Notes: generated by a model from the letters alone, not told the origin. Positions 1-12,430 are shown, numbered from the stretch's first letter. The stretch is DNA of 64,000 nt from Ligustrum vulgare (GCA_963555705.1 OY743171.1:26282852-26346851), one strand, 5' to 3'. Made by a program: numbers and translations.

Positions 1-344
1 AACTCATACAACCTTTTAACAACATACTCCAACCCTAAAATGCCATTAACATATATCCCACACCATCCTTAAACCACATACTCCAACCTCAAAAGCTCAT
101 TTAATTGAGATTCAAACCTAAAACGTTCTCACTTCCTAATTCAATCGGTAATTTTTTGTTTTCATTCATCTTCCTTGCCTCCTTCCAACTTCTAAGTTCC
201 TCTTTACTAATGTCAATTGGATTCTTAGAACAATAGACAGAGGCAATAAGTGTACTTCCAATTTCTTCCTGCATTTGATTTTATTTTAGAGAGTCATGGA
301 AGATTTTTCGATCTATATCAGAAGGTTCGAATCAGGTTAAGAAT
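1..344. other. No feature recognised
   Basis: This is AT-rich intergenic sequence without a convincing reading frame or repeat termini. Confidence 0.5.
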
Positions 345-587
345 TTGAAATATCACATTTTTAAGTTTCTTTGCAAGCAATATCATTCGATTATTTTATT
401 TTATTTTTTTAGAATTTATTCCTTGCTGAATTTCGGAATCTGGATAACAAAGGTAAGCCAACAAGAAGAGAGCCAAGACAAATGTAATTACTGTGAAAAA
501 TTGTATAAGCATCACACTAATAATTGCGGGACTAGTACTTTATCAAATCATATCACACATTTATGCAAGAAAAGTATCCGTATATGA
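345..587 (+). pseudogene. BED-type zinc-finger remnant (hAT transposase-like)
   Basis: Codons 34-76 read as a plant zf-BED module. A leading Trp lies before the first Cys pair (CNYC), followed by a GTS-x-L-x-N-H core and a final H-x4-C (HITHLC). BED fingers bind DNA and sit at the N-terminus of hAT transposases and their domesticated relatives. The upstream part of this frame is hydrophobic and looks like non-coding sequence read through. Nothing downstream shows a transposase catalytic core or dimerisation domain, so this is a fragment. A small BED-only gene cannot be excluded. Confidence 0.5.
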
Positions 588-1080
588 TTTCAGAAAAAAA
601 GAAAAAAAGAATGACTAGCTATGACATGTCTAAGAATAGTGATTTTTCTAAGAATTTTGATGACGATGACCTGTCATTTTTGTTCGGAAAGAAGTTAGGG
701 AACAAAAACAACGCAATTACAAAAAAAAAGTATCATTGAGAATAAAATTATTAGAATCCAGACTCCAGAATTTAAGAAATAGGATTAGAAATTCTAATTA
801 ACTATTTAAGTTTCATGATTTATGAATTCAGTAGCTCATTTGATTAGTTTATGTCTAGCAATCTTTGAAGAAATTAAAGATCTAAATAGAGAAACAAATA
901 TACAATTAGAATACATAAGAAAAGATTTAGGAAGACATTATAAATTATTAGATTCGGCAATAAAAATTATTCGATACAGATATTTCAGTACTCGAAAAAA
1001 TTATTTTAGATAGAGATAAATTAATTAGAGATTTAGAAGAAAAAATTGAAGAATTAGATATAATTATAGCATAAAAGACT
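588..1080 (+). pseudogene. Decayed coding-like stretch with coiled-coil codons
   Basis: A Lys/Ser/Asp-rich segment after the BED remnant runs into a short frame (822-1013). That frame continues in another phase to about 1075, with heptad-like Leu/Ile spacing and many Glu and Lys residues. A frameshift near 985 separates the two parts. Base composition and AT-rich codons resemble the small coiled-coil ORFs of the pararetrovirus at 29.7-39.4 kb, but I see no alignable motif. The identity is unknown. Confidence 0.25.
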
Positions 1081-2277
1081 TTAAAATATAATAGAAGATT
1101 TTACACATTTTATTGTAATACCAAATATATTTCAAATTTAAACACCTTACCCGACGATTAGAAAAATAGAAAATTATAACAACGAGAACAATATAGTAAA
1201 TATATATTCAAAAATTTTGTCTTTTAACTTGTTTGTACAATGTTAGTAAGTGTAGTAAGCTCCTGTTTTTCAATCCATGACTTTTCCCGTAACGTTTTTC
1301 AATCCATGACTTTTCTCACATTCCATCCAACCCTGGTTTCTTTTCTAACGTTAAATTTGTTATTAGCTATTAAATTTTGTATTATTTTGTCCAACTTTGA
1401 ATTTCATAAGTATTAGCCTTTTGTTATAACGTAGGATTAAAATTAAATTTTTAATAGACTTTAAAAGAAATTAGTGAAATATATTATAAAAAATTTGAGG
1501 TCACACAAAATATATGATTGATATTAATTATTAATTTTAACTTAAATTAAGAATTAGAATATAATCATTACAGGGCTACATGTTTGGTCGCGTTCGGATG
1601 AGGAAAGGAAAGATTTTTTTGATATTTTCGAGATAAAATATGTGATTAAAAATTGCAAAGAAAAAATTGTGTGATTAAAAAATAGTTTGAAAAATTGTGT
1701 AGTTTAAATTATAAATTAAACTCCTCATTAATGAGGTAATCGAACGGAGGCTAAAGTTTAATTTGTTAAAGATATTTATGATATAAAATGTTTTTTTTGT
1801 ATATAAAAACCCCAACTAACACAAGATATACCCTTAGGATTCCGAATGCTAATTCACATTACGAAAGAAGACAAGAAGTAAACCATTAAGGTCACACGTG
1901 GACGAGTCTTGGAACCAAGGTATCAATTATCACTTATGAGTCAATGTGGGCTAAATTTCATTACTGGTCATTTAACTGTCAGAAAATTCTCAATTTGATC
2001 AGTAAACCTCCATAAAAATCACAATTGGACCACTAAACTCTGGTTTATTTCAAATGGATCATTAAATTTTAATTTAATTTCAAATTGCATCATAGTTTCA
2101 CGTTTCATCACATATTGTTTTCCAAATTATCGATAATTACTTAGTTGACAATCAATACAGAAGTTGATTGATCCTCAATGAAATATTATAAGCAAGATAA
2201 ATTGAGAGTTTTGTCAACGTCTTCAAATTTAAATGTTAAGATGCACATTTTAATACTTTTATGACATAACATGGCTT
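1081..2277. other. Intergenic, AT-rich, with MITE-like scraps
   Basis: No gene is seen. Around 1575-1755 lies a short element-like stretch bounded by 'gttcggatgagg' and 'aatcgaacggagg'. Its interior (about 1610-1710) resembles those at 2330-2420, 12780-12920, 14405-14510 and 18530-18600. 1960-2160 resembles an old LTR or UTR fragment. Confidence 0.35.
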
Positions 2278-2447
2278 CCATTTGGTAGCAATGTGTGGCT
2301 TATAAACTAATTTATTTATGTTTTTGAAGTAAAAAGTAATGATTGAAAATTGAAGAAAGAAAATATGTGTGATTAAAAAGTAGTTTGAGAAATTGTATAA
2401 TTTATAAACTGATTTATATATCAATTTATTTGGTTTACCAAACAGGT
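2278..2447. repeat. Short AT-rich MITE-like element
   Basis: The right end reads as CTGTTTGGTAAAC on the minus strand. The left end reads ATTTGGTAGCAA, giving imperfect terminal inverted repeats around TTTGGTA. There is no coding content. The element abuts the LTR starting at 2454. It probably belongs to the same broad group as 4265-4432. Confidence 0.4.
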
Positions 2448-2453
2448 GCATAA

Positions 2454-4110
2454 TGATAAGTGTTCGCTAAAATGGTATACCGCAAGTGCACGGTTCGCGT
2501 TCAAGTAGTAAAGTGGACTAGAGAAGTCCGGGTTATCGTACCCACGAGGAATGATTGATTTGTAACTAAAGTTATTGATTTCATTATAAAAGAAAAGTCA
2601 AGTAACTTAAAAATATGGTTTGATGGTGAATTACTAATTAAGTGACACTAAAAAGAAACATGGCAATATGTAAACTAGTTAAGTAAAGCAAATAGATAAC
2701 AATATAAAACTTAGAATAAAACTAATTAATCTAAATACTTTGATAACAATATAAACTTAATAATTAAAATAAGTTACATAACATAAAACAAAGTGAATGT
2801 AGTTTTCATAACTATACTAATTTCTTCTTTTCAAAAATCAATTAGTGGTAGTTAATTAATCAACCAAATCACATGAAAATTTTATAATCACCTAACTTGT
2901 GTAGTAAATTCCAATGACAACTTAAAATAGTAACAAACATTTAAAAGTTACAAAAACCTAAACCAACATTCATAATCATAAACATGTAAACATAAATACC
3001 CAAAATCTAGAAACTACTTAAAATGCTTAATTAAAATTAAAATAGTCAACAATTCCAACACAATAACATTAACCCATAATAAACTAACAACATCATTTAA
3101 CCAACAACATAAAAATATGAATAATACTAAAAATAAAGATGAAAAACAAGAGAATAAAGGAAACTTCTCCTTTTTGTAAAGTTCTTGAAGTGAAAATTCA
3201 AGATTTCTTCACTTCAACACAATTTCTTCTATCAACTATTAATGTTTTCAACAATCAAAACACAAAACATTAAATGCACAAGAAATAAATGACATTCTTG
3301 ATGAAAATGTGAGAAAATAACAATACTCAAAAGTTTAAACAACAACAAAATACTTATACATAAGAAAACATTACTAAATCATAAAAACATTACTTGAAAA
3401 ATTGCATTAAAGATATAAATGTTATGAAAAATACAAGAGAAAATGAAAGAAAAGAGGCAAGACTTACATGAAGCATCCAAAAATCTGATTTTTATCTATT
3501 TATACAACCCTAAAATCATCCAAAAATCCTAAAAAGTGCTTAGATCCACGAAAAAACAGTTATCTGGGCCGAACCGGGTTGGCCGGGTTGACCCGGTCCG
3601 GCCCGAAAATAAAACAATTTTTTTATTTTATTTCTAAAGGCGCGCGATCGCGCGCTTGAAATATTCGTGATGAGTTAGTCTCGGGTCCTTTTTGGGGTCC
3701 CACGCGATCGCGTGGCTCAGCCAAATGATGGTTTTGCAGCTAAGTCCTTTCCGTAATTGCCATCAAGTCCTCCATCTTTTAATCTCGAGCAATTTAGTCC
3801 CCAAAATTTCAGATTTCTATCAAATATGTCCTTCTAAAATTGCACTTTTGGCCCTTCAACTTTTGAAATCTTTCAATTTGGTCCCTTGATTAATTGCTTG
3901 GCTTGTCCAAAACTTCCCGAAAGTGACAAAATGGTCCCCAGACTTCCAATTTCAGCTTAATTTGCACTTCTTTTGTGGTTTTTGGCCTCAAACTTTGATA
4001 TTAACCTATTTAAATACAAAATATGCATAAATTAGTAGATATTTGCTCAAGATGTTCCAAAATATGCTAATTTAAAGGTATAAAAAGTTTATAAAAATGC
4101 ACTTAATAAT
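2454..4110 (+). mobile_element. Solo LTR or LTR fragment, Ty3/gypsy Athila/Tat-like
   Basis: It begins TGATAAGTG, followed by a block about GTGCACGG and then ATCGTACCCACGAGG, a pattern common at the start of Athila/Tat-type LTRs. It ends near 4100-4110 in a roughly inverted CACTTA. No internal region or primer site follows, so it looks solitary. It carries two CGCGATCGCG palindromes, at 3642-3654 and 3700-3715. The exact right edge and any target duplication are unclear. Confidence 0.5.
3642..3715. repeat. Two GC palindromes inside the LTR
   Basis: A 12-base palindrome around GCGCGATCGCGC and a perfect 16-base palindrome CCACGCGATCGCGTGG (3700-3715) stand out in AT-rich sequence. The same 16 bases recur at 58612-58627 in a different LTR. 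Confidence 0.85.
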
Positions 4111-4264
4111 AAGCTGACATACCAAATACTTTAATTTGTAGAATTTTTATTTTGTTTTATTTTTTATTTTTGAATAATTGTCAATTATGTTTTTTTCATC
4201 AATTTAAAAGACAACAATTTTGAAATCAAGTTAAGGTTAAAAGTTCAATGATTGAATTGAGAGC

Positions 4265-4432
4265 CTGTTTGGTAATGTGATTTTCAGAAGTTTTTGTAAT
4301 ATATTTTTTATATATATACACAAATGTATGGTTTAAAAATATTTGAATAGTTAAAAATTTTGGAATTGAATAAGAATGAATGATTGTGATTGAGTTTGAA
4401 AAATTGAGGTGAAAAAATCATTTACCAAACAG
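4265..4432. repeat. MITE with CTGTTTGGTAA inverted termini
   Basis: The left end reads CTGTTTGGTAATGTGATTTT and the right end, on the minus strand, reads CTGTTTGGTAAATGATTTTT. This gives about 20 bases of near-perfect inverted repeat around a 130-base AT-rich core with no coding capacity. It fits a hAT-like or unclassified MITE. Target duplication is not clear. Confidence 0.7.
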
Positions 4433-4699
4433 ATTTTGAATTAAATTGAACTTCAGCCATCCAACTGGGAATAATTGAAAATTACCCAATTAAGATTTCA
4501 TAAATAGTTTAGTGACTGCAGGTGAAATTTACACATGAACGTGAAGATACACATAGTACAAACCGGACTTGTCCGGCCATTCTCAGACTGCCCGACAAAT
4601 ACCTGTTTCTTTTCCTCTTTTCTTACGTCTTAAAATACTATTTCTAATATTGTATTTATTATTTGGTTTGATATCTTTTTTCTTCAGTGAGAATTATAA

Positions 4700-5285
4700 T
4701 TATTATTATTACCACAAAGAAGGGAGGCCTTTTTGGCATCTATCCTCTGCGATGATCTCTCTGTCTTCAAATTTGGGGATTCGATGAATTTTTTTCGCAA
4801 TGGTACGCCCAACTGCTCCTTCATTTATTTTTTTCCCGACTTGCACCTTTTTTTATAATCTGTTTTGATTTTGTTGTTGTTGTTTCTGTGGGTTTTATCA
4901 TTTGGGACATTTTCATTTGTCGAATTTTCGTACATTGAGCTGCATTATTGTTTGAGCAAGACCTTCATATTTGTTTTGTTTGAATAGCTGACTTGGGGAT
5001 ACATTTTTCTTCAAAGTTAATTAATTCTAATTCTTTTGTTAATTCAATTGCAGGGTAGTTGTATCATTTGCTGGAAGTTTTAGGTTTTAAGATTGGTTTT
5101 TGAACACATTGTCGTTTCTGGTGAATGATATTCCTCTGAGTGAAATCAAAATGGAAAAACATTGAAATGTTGGATATCTTATTGGATGACAATGGAGGCC
5201 AAGGATTTGATTCATGTATTGTTGACGCAATTCATACTACCAGTACCTGAAATTTGGGAAACTTGAGCAAGATTTTTGATGGGAA
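4700..5285 (+). other. 5' leader and leader intron of the membrane-protein gene
   Basis: A probable first exon ends near 4801 (G|GTACGC). A T-rich intron follows and ends at a CAG near 5053, and the leader then continues to the start codon. A short upstream ORF, five codons long, starts at 5279 and overlaps the main start. The transcript start is not determined. Confidence 0.45.
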
Positions 5286-7274
5286 ATGGAATATAATAAT
5301 TCAAAAGAAAAAGAAGTGGTTGTTGATATCGACAGTGGTGGTGCAAGTGGTGCAGCTGATACAGGAACTGGTCCCAATTTGGGAAGAAAACGAGGAAAGA
5401 AATTGTTGAACAAGCTTAATAGCAGAGTTTTAGGCTTAAATGGATCGACTAAGGATGACGCTAGCAGCAATCCTGGAGGGTTGGTTAAGGATTCTCATGA
5501 AGCTGTAGAATTGTTGATAGATACAGGTCCCAGTGACCGACAGAGTCACGAGCTTTTGCCCATTATAGAGAAGAAACATGAGAAAGAGAGACGGAAAACT
5601 GTAAAGTCTAAGAAGGTGTCTGCCAAGCCTCCAAGACCTCCTAGAGGTCCATCCTTGGATGCTGCTGATATGAAGTTGGTTAAAGAGATTTCTGAGCATG
5701 CCACTAAGAAGCGTGAGAGGATTGAGCAGATGAAAGCGATAAAGAAGATGACAACAGCCAAAAAATCATCCACAACCACCATATCTGCTATGATCATCAC
5801 AATCCTCTTTTTCCTAGTGATTATCTTCCAAGGTCTTTTCGCTTGCTATTTTTCATCTCATTTATTGTGCATATGTTGTTACTTCATCACAAGAGCTCTT
5901 CAAATTCTCTCACTTTTTTATTTGTTATCCTCCCACTTTAATAGTGATAGCTTCAGCAAGTTATGGGTATTGATCCATTGAGGCCTCTAAGGAAGTTGAG
6001 TCTTTAATTTATAATTATGATTCCTTTCAAGTAATGACTAGCTTATACATGTTTTTTTATTTTTTATTTGTTATTACAATATTGGAATCGTGGTTCAATC
6101 AAAAGTTGTTGAATTATTTGATTTGGATGCGAGAAGAATGCTTGTTGGAGAACTAGTTCAAACCAATGCTTAAATTTAAGAAGCGGACTAATTTAGCATC
6201 ATTATAAAGGGAAAAACGAGGAGGATGCAGGAAATAAAATGGGAGTAGCTTGGAGAAATGGATATTTTGTATGGCATTAAAACTCATATTATTGATAAGC
6301 TTTAGTAGAAGTGAAGATTTTAAGATGGGAGTGTGGTTGTGTTGTAATGGATGAATTTTTTAATATGGATATACTCCAACACCATGTAAGTTAATGCATA
6401 ACTTCAGGGATTGAGGCATGGAAATACTTCAACACCATGTAATTTTTTAAAGAAGCTTCCTCTCACAATAACAATGTGATCACATTTGAACATGTTATGG
6501 AGGTAGGTATGCAACAGAATTTGATTTCATTGGACCTCAGTGGATCGTTGAATAGAAACGTATTTTTGTAGCATAGTTTGTTGTGGGGTCGTGGTCATGT
6601 TAAAAAAATGTCGTCTTTGGATAATTGGTGTTGTAGAAAAAAAATGTTTTCATATTTCCGAAATTTGACACTGGGTTGCTAGTCGGTCTATAATAAATAC
6701 ATAAGCTTCTCGTGATTCTTTTCCTCCGAATTGCCTCCAAAACACTGTTTCGCTATTAAATTATGCGGAGCATACACTCTAGAAATTGTTGAATTTCTTG
6801 ACATTAATTTCATAAATTTCTGTATTTTAAAGATGGTTACTTTCTGGAGAGTATATGTTGTTAGGCCAGCTATTCATGTATTCTTAATCTTAATTTGTTA
6901 TTTTATTCCACAACTTGTGACTTAGCTTTTATGTGTTTGTAAGCAAAAGTAAATATTTGTTCTCAGGTTTTTAATATTACATTGGAGTCGTCGACCTCGT
7001 ATAAAAATTATGCTTCAATGTTCCTATATTCGGAAGTGGCATTGACGACTTGGACTTGATTCCTTGTTTTGCAGGACTTGGTTCCAAAAAAGGTTGAACA
7101 GAGACATCGCTGCAATGGAGACAGAAAGCTTGATTTCTGTCGAGTTCTACAAGTGCAGCTCTCTTTCATTCTCCTTGTAACGTTTATTGTTTCTCGCTTT
7201 TTGCTTGAATCATTTACTAAATAATTTGGATTCATGGATGCAGGTCTGGAGAACAGGTCCCATCTCCAAGATGA
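5286..7274 (+). CDS. Plant-specific single-pass membrane protein, spliced
   Basis: Proposed exons are 5286-5832, 7075-7152 and 7244-7274. Exon 1 encodes an acidic/Ser-Gly N-terminus, a basic middle and a PPRPPRGPSLDAADMK block. A Lys/Arg-rich amphipathic stretch follows, then one hydrophobic segment (about residues 159-182) ending IIFQG. This layout matches a conserved uncharacterised plant transmembrane family (known from family memory; function unknown). Splice sites are good: CAAG|GTC to TTTGCAG near 7074, and CAA|GTGCAG to GATGCAG at 7243. Exon 3 contains the expected ESLISVEFYK-like motif, but in a frame one base off from exon 1. A run of six A at 7086-7091 is the likely place of a one-base loss, so this allele may be truncated soon after the membrane segment. 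The ATG at 5286 is the first in frame. Confidence 0.7.
5833..7074 (+). other. Intron 1 of the membrane-protein CDS
   Basis: This is a T-rich interval between a GT donor at 5833 and a pyrimidine-rich CAG acceptor at 7072-7074. I see no other feature in it. Confidence 0.55.
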
Positions 7275-7868
7275 TAGGATAACACATCTCGAACGTCGGT
7301 TACAAATACAATCAGAGACTGCTTTGTTGTGGATGATATGTAGAGATTGCAACACTTGGATTCAATGATTCGTAATTTATTTAGGTCTAATTTTCTCAAG
7401 ATTTATGGTAATTCCACACATTCAACCAAAAAGTATACAATCATTTAATGTAGGCCTTTAAACCAAATAATTCTTCCTAGGGGTGGTCATCGGTTCTGCA
7501 CATCTAGACTATATCCATGGGTCGCTCGAGCTCATATAGAGATTAGCCATGAGCCGAGCCGAGCTCACTTTTTCCTTGAGCCAACGCTTGTTAGCCGACC
7601 GTTTCTTTTCTCATCTTTGCTGCCTATTTGACAACCATTATTTATGAAAAACCAGTTGCGTAATAGTGAATTTTTGAAAATTGCGTTTAAAAAGTAAGAA
7701 GAATTTTAAATTTATGTGAAAAATATTTAATGTGAAATGTGTGTTGAAAATAAATTTGAGAAAAAATGTGTTTTGAAATAATGATTGTAATATAAGGACT
7801 TAATTTTATTGATTTCTCAAACAAAAGACATCCACACATCATTAGACATTGGTGAGTGTTTTTTTTTT

Positions 7869-7884
7869 GGGGGGGGGGGGGGGG
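7869..7884 (+). repeat. Poly-G run (16 G) after ten T
   Basis: T run 7859-7868 is followed directly by 16 G. It lies just beyond the 3' end of the minus-strand LINE remnant. The T run may be the trace of its poly(A) tail. The G run may be a replication or assembly artefact. Confidence 0.8.
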
Positions 7885-8041
7885 CATAAACTTGATCACA
7901 AAAGGAACGATAATGCAACAAATAGAAAATAGAAATACTGAAAGAGATAAATGATGGGAGTAATACTTCTCGTACAGTGAAAAGAATGTAATGCAAACTA
8001 CATTAGAGGCTTCTAAACCTAGACAGTCCATATATGTCAAT

Positions 8042-8908
8042 CTACACAAGTGCCTTAAGCCGATGAGATTGATCGTGCGGTCCGTACTCTTGGTAGCGTC
8101 GCTGATCCCAAACTTCATATGCAAGTGAGTTAGTCACTTGATTACCCTCACGATAGATATGAGAGATATTGTCTCGATCGAAATAGAGGAAGTTTTTAAT
8201 TGAAGAAGAACTCCCTGAATTGTCCATAGTCATCCACCTCTGGTGATGCAGTGAATGGCTACATCGGAGTAAGCCTTGACCAAAATGTCTGGAATGCCGA
8301 GTCGATGGGCGAGAAATATTCCATCAAGAACAGCTAGCAATTTAGCCTCAAGAATAGGTAGTCCCTGTAAAAGGATGATAACGATGTGATGCAATGTCCT
8401 CCATTTTCTATGATAATGCCCCTGCCACTAGTAACATCGTCTTTGATACATCCATAAGTGTTGATCGTGTATGATCATACTGATGAAGTGTGCCAAGGAA
8501 CTAAAACAGGGGAAATGGAGGAGGGAGAGCAAGAGATATACCAAACAATGGGGTAACAACAAGATCCCTATGCCAAATGAAGCGATCTGAAGAGTCGTCA
8601 CATGTGAAAAAAGAGCATGCGGTATACTCTCCAAAAGATCTACAGAGTCTCCATCCTAATCTCCCAATAGTTTACAATATCTATTTCTGCTAGTGGTCGG
8701 GTCCTCCTCAACCTCTTCTAGACAAGAGAGACCAGGTGTAGGATAACAGCAAGTGTACGGTGTGTCCCCCTGCAATATTTGTCCGTAAAAAATGAGCCAA
8801 TAGTGATCCGCATGATCTAAATAACCACCAAAGCTTCAGTGAGAGAGTATATAACCTGAAGCCAATGCTACCCTCATCGATAGAAAGGCATTTGGAAAGT
8901 GTCGACAT
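8042..8908 (-). pseudogene. LINE remnant 1, RT thumb to RNase H
   Basis: At 8708-8914 the minus strand shows a LINE RT thumb/linker: an IDEGSIGFR-type motif followed by a WWLFR-type motif. At 8042-8233 it shows the C-terminal RNase H tail with a 'ISHIYREGNQVTNSLAYE' motif. These are typical of plant L1-type ORF2. Several stops and frame changes make it dead. The RT core of the same copy is at 11709-12430; the LTR-like insertion 8909-11708 separates the halves. Confidence 0.75.
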
Positions 8909-11708
8909 TGTCATGCTAAAACTTGGCCAATATCATTCATACATCACATACTCTTAACATTGCCATTTGCATTTACATTGATAATTCATTGTGCTTTCAG
9001 TTGAAATGATACATTCAATTATTGAGGTTTTAAAGTATTATTCTTCGAACTTCCCAACTTAGGTGATCAATTTATGTTGAGCTATGGTATAGAATTAGGT
9101 CGATCAAGTGGTGGATATTGGATTATGACTCAACAATAAATTTGGAAAGCATCGCACTTTTGATCGGTGAGATCTTACGCTTTTATTTCAGATTGATTGA
9201 GGTTATCCTAGACTTAGATAAGTAAGTAACACAATTTGGAGATTAGGTATAAGATTTTATGATCACAATGTTATATTATTAGGCTCAAGTGAAGTGATAA
9301 GTACTAAAGTGGGAATTATAGAAATCGGTCGAGAATCGGGTGCCAATCGGGAACGGATTTTAATCAACGATTGAGGAAATTACTTTATCATCAAAATTGG
9401 GATCCTAATTGTTATTAAATCACACGTTAAACTCTTGAAATGTGTTAAGCACACGTGAATTGGACTTAAGGAGGCTGGTGCAAAAATCTGAATTAAATAG
9501 GAGCTGCCACCTCATGCTAGTTTGTTTCTTAACCCCTAAGGAATTTATCATGACTCCAGCACCTTTAAACCTTATCTATACCAGTTAATACACAAAACAA
9601 CTCCCCAAAGATGTCCTCAAATGCTCCCAAGTGAAAGAAGACACTAAAAAGCTGAATAGAAGTAAGAATGACAGAATCTGGAAGCTGAAATCCTTCACTA
9701 GTAAGTATCACGGTTTTGAGGATCCATTTCTTATGAGTGTTTTATGAACTATTAAGTATCTGAACTTGCTTAAGGTGATGTTGGTATGTTTTGGTGAATT
9801 TATGAAGACAAGAGAATGGTTAATTATTGAAAGAAAGTGAGCACAACTTTGAAGGCATAATCTGGAATTGATGATCTTTGATGATTTAGCCATTGATTTT
9901 GGAATTATATCTTGAGGAATAATGTATTAATCGATTTGAATGTGTTTATATATGAGTTTAAAGGGATTTTAAATGAGTTTTGGGGGTAGAACCTGAAATG
10001 AAGCATGGTAACTAGAGTGGAACTCAAAACAGTTTTTGTGAAATTATTGATTTGACGTACTGTGAAATGAATTGTTTTTGAGGCTTTAAGTCCTGAAATT
10101 TTTGTGATTTTGGGACGTTATTTCCTTCATATACATGTCATAAATGTATGGTAAAATTTTGGAATGAATGGATATGATTAAGGATGTGAAAATGGGAATG
10201 AATCAACCTGCGCCGCAGCTGAAATTTAAATCGGAATCTGTCCATTTTTCAGATTTTGCATAGTTTCACCCTTGCATGTTTACCATTCACCTCTAAAGAT
10301 TGGAAAGTTGATTTGAATGAGTGTTAGGACATTATTAATCCAAATAAATGTGATTTACCTGCATTGAACTTGGAAATGGGGGGAAGTTTGGGGCTACTAC
10401 TTGGAGTTCTAGTGTTATCTACTACTTGGAGTTCTAGTGTTATCTAGATTATCTTGACACTAATGGTCCTAGTGAAGGAATGTGTGTATTAAGCTTGTGA
10501 ACTTAAGAGCCGTGTTTGATACTAAGTAACAATACAGGTTGTTTGACGCCTTTAAGTGGAAAGGACTTGACTTACACCGTAGAGAACAGACACACAGAGG
10601 CGAAAGGTAAGTAAAAATTCATTTACAACTACAATGCAAAAGCATCGTAATTGTTGGAAAGTTTTATATCTTATGTTGAACACAATGATTGAATATGTGT
10701 TCGAGACATCATTTTTATCATGTATTTTATGCATGAGCATTGGCATGTGCATGCACAACATATTATAAAGTTTGATATCTAGCATGCACAACATGATTTG
10801 AGAAGTGAATCATATTGCAAAATGTTTTATTGACCATTACTAGGGCTCTGAGGCATGCGAGGCATACTTTGATATTTGTTGGTAAGTAAGTGAGACCTCT
10901 TGATGAACACAAGGAGAGAAAGGAGGAGTCCTTGGTGGGTTACGGGAGGGTGGACCACTTGACTGTGCCTTTGTTATGTTATGATTATTGACACCGTGTG
11001 TGGGATACTTCTTGGGTGATCATAGAGGCTGATAGGAGATGTACATCTAGTGATCACAGGAGACTGGTCCACTCGACTATGTCAATGACATATTGGCCAT
11101 TGGATTATTGATATTGATTTGATATTGCGCAGAGTTCTTTCCGGTGCAAAGTAGATTGGTCAAGGGCCCAGTGAAAAGAAATGATTTCAATCAAAATGTT
11201 TTAAGCTCATCCTGGTTAATATTTAAATATGATACATTTATAACCTTATGTTTTTGAACAAAATTGCACGATTGTGCATGCATGATTTTTACTTATTGGG
11301 CATTAGCTCATGTAGTTCTTGCATTGTAGGTAAGCATGAAACTTCATAGATGACATTGCTGGCTGTGAAGCTCTTACAAGATTTCGAGGATCGATGTACA
11401 TGGATGACGACCTGCAGGGTTATTTTGTGGGCTATCTTTTGGTTCTAAAATCTTTTGTACTGCATTTTGGAATCTTATAATGCATGTATATATGACTTAT
11501 AAAGTGGGGTTGTTAATACTTTTGTAACCTCAATGTAAAATGTTTTCAATAAGTCTATATAGTCTTATTTTCTCTCGATACACTATTGTTATATTGTGAG
11601 AATGCTTACGCCATATTTTTTAAAATAAAAAATAAAAAAATTATCACATATTTAGATCGAGCAATTAGTTTTCAACTTTTATACAAAATTATCTATAAAA
11701 AGGTGTGT
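8909..11708 (+). mobile_element. 2.8 kb solo LTR-like insertion in LINE 1
   Basis: It is flanked by identical GACAT at 8904-8908 and 11709-11713. Removing the insertion and one GACAT restores an uninterrupted LINE frame across the junction, so the edges are well supported. It starts TGTCATGC and ends GTGTGT, not the canonical CA. Content is non-coding and like a gypsy LTR, with a splice-like TTGTAGGTAAGC block late in the element and a 25-base tandem duplication at 10396-10445. No PBS, PPT or ORF is seen. Confidence 0.7.
10396..10445 (+). repeat. 25-base tandem duplication
   Basis: Two exact adjacent copies of a unit beginning ACTACTTGGAGTTC lie inside the LTR-like insertion. Confidence 0.85.
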
Positions 11709-12430
11709 GACATAAGTTCTCTATTGTCTCGATTCATCAACTGACCATAAAATCCCTCGTGGCGCTTCAAGCACTCATGTACCCACCTGACCGGCAGTTT
11801 TTGATCGTTGATGAAGATCATATCATCATCAAATGAAAAGTGAAAGACAAGAGTAGTGCCACCATACTAATATCCCATGCTAGGATACTTCTCAAACTAC
11901 ACTTTGAGTAATCGAAAGAAGTAGTTGACAACAGTGAGAATAGGAAGAAACCACAAGGGCGCCTTTTCAAGAACACCGAGAACATACATCCAGAATGCAC
12001 CTTTTGATTCTGTCAATCAACGAGTGCAAAGTCAAAGTTCTCAAGTACAAAACAAAGAACCCCCAGTCTATGCGGTCATATGCTATAGCCATGTCCAACT
12101 TCAGCATAGTGTTGCCTCCTCTAACTTTATTATATAAAGAGTAGAGGAGCTCCTGAGCTAGTAAATCATTATCTCCAATCAACCTACCAAGGATAAATTA
12201 CCTCTGCTGTAGAGAAATAATACATGAAAACAACAAACTCAATTTGATGTTCAACAACTTAATGATAAACTTATTGAACACCATGCATAAGTTGACAAGT
12301 CTGAAGTTGGTCCATTTGCAGGCACATCCATCTTCGGGATCAAGACAAGAGATGTAGTTGCAAACCCTTTGGGCAGATGACCACCAACAAAGAAATTTAA
12401 GACTAGGGTTTCAAATCAAATTGACCCCTG
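11709..12430 (-). pseudogene. LINE remnant 1, reverse transcriptase core
   Basis: The minus strand at 11967-12182 encodes the LINE RT motif series: LLAQELLYSL, then RGGNTMLKLDMAIAYDRIDW, which holds the first catalytic Asp region. Downstream (11800-11860) a degraded F-DDD-MIF stretch stands where FADD is expected. Frameshifts interrupt the frame. The 5' part of ORF2 and all of ORF1 are missing. It joins to 8908 when the LTR-like insertion is removed. Confidence 0.75.

Noticed and set aside
7687..8124. 145-codon minus-strand frame through the poly-G run
   Set aside because: The frame depends on the homopolymer and mixes LINE tail with flank.
8909..11712. LTR end placed at the TGACA four bases further right
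   Set aside because: It gives a canonical CA end but no target duplication. The GACAT solution restores the LINE frame exactly.
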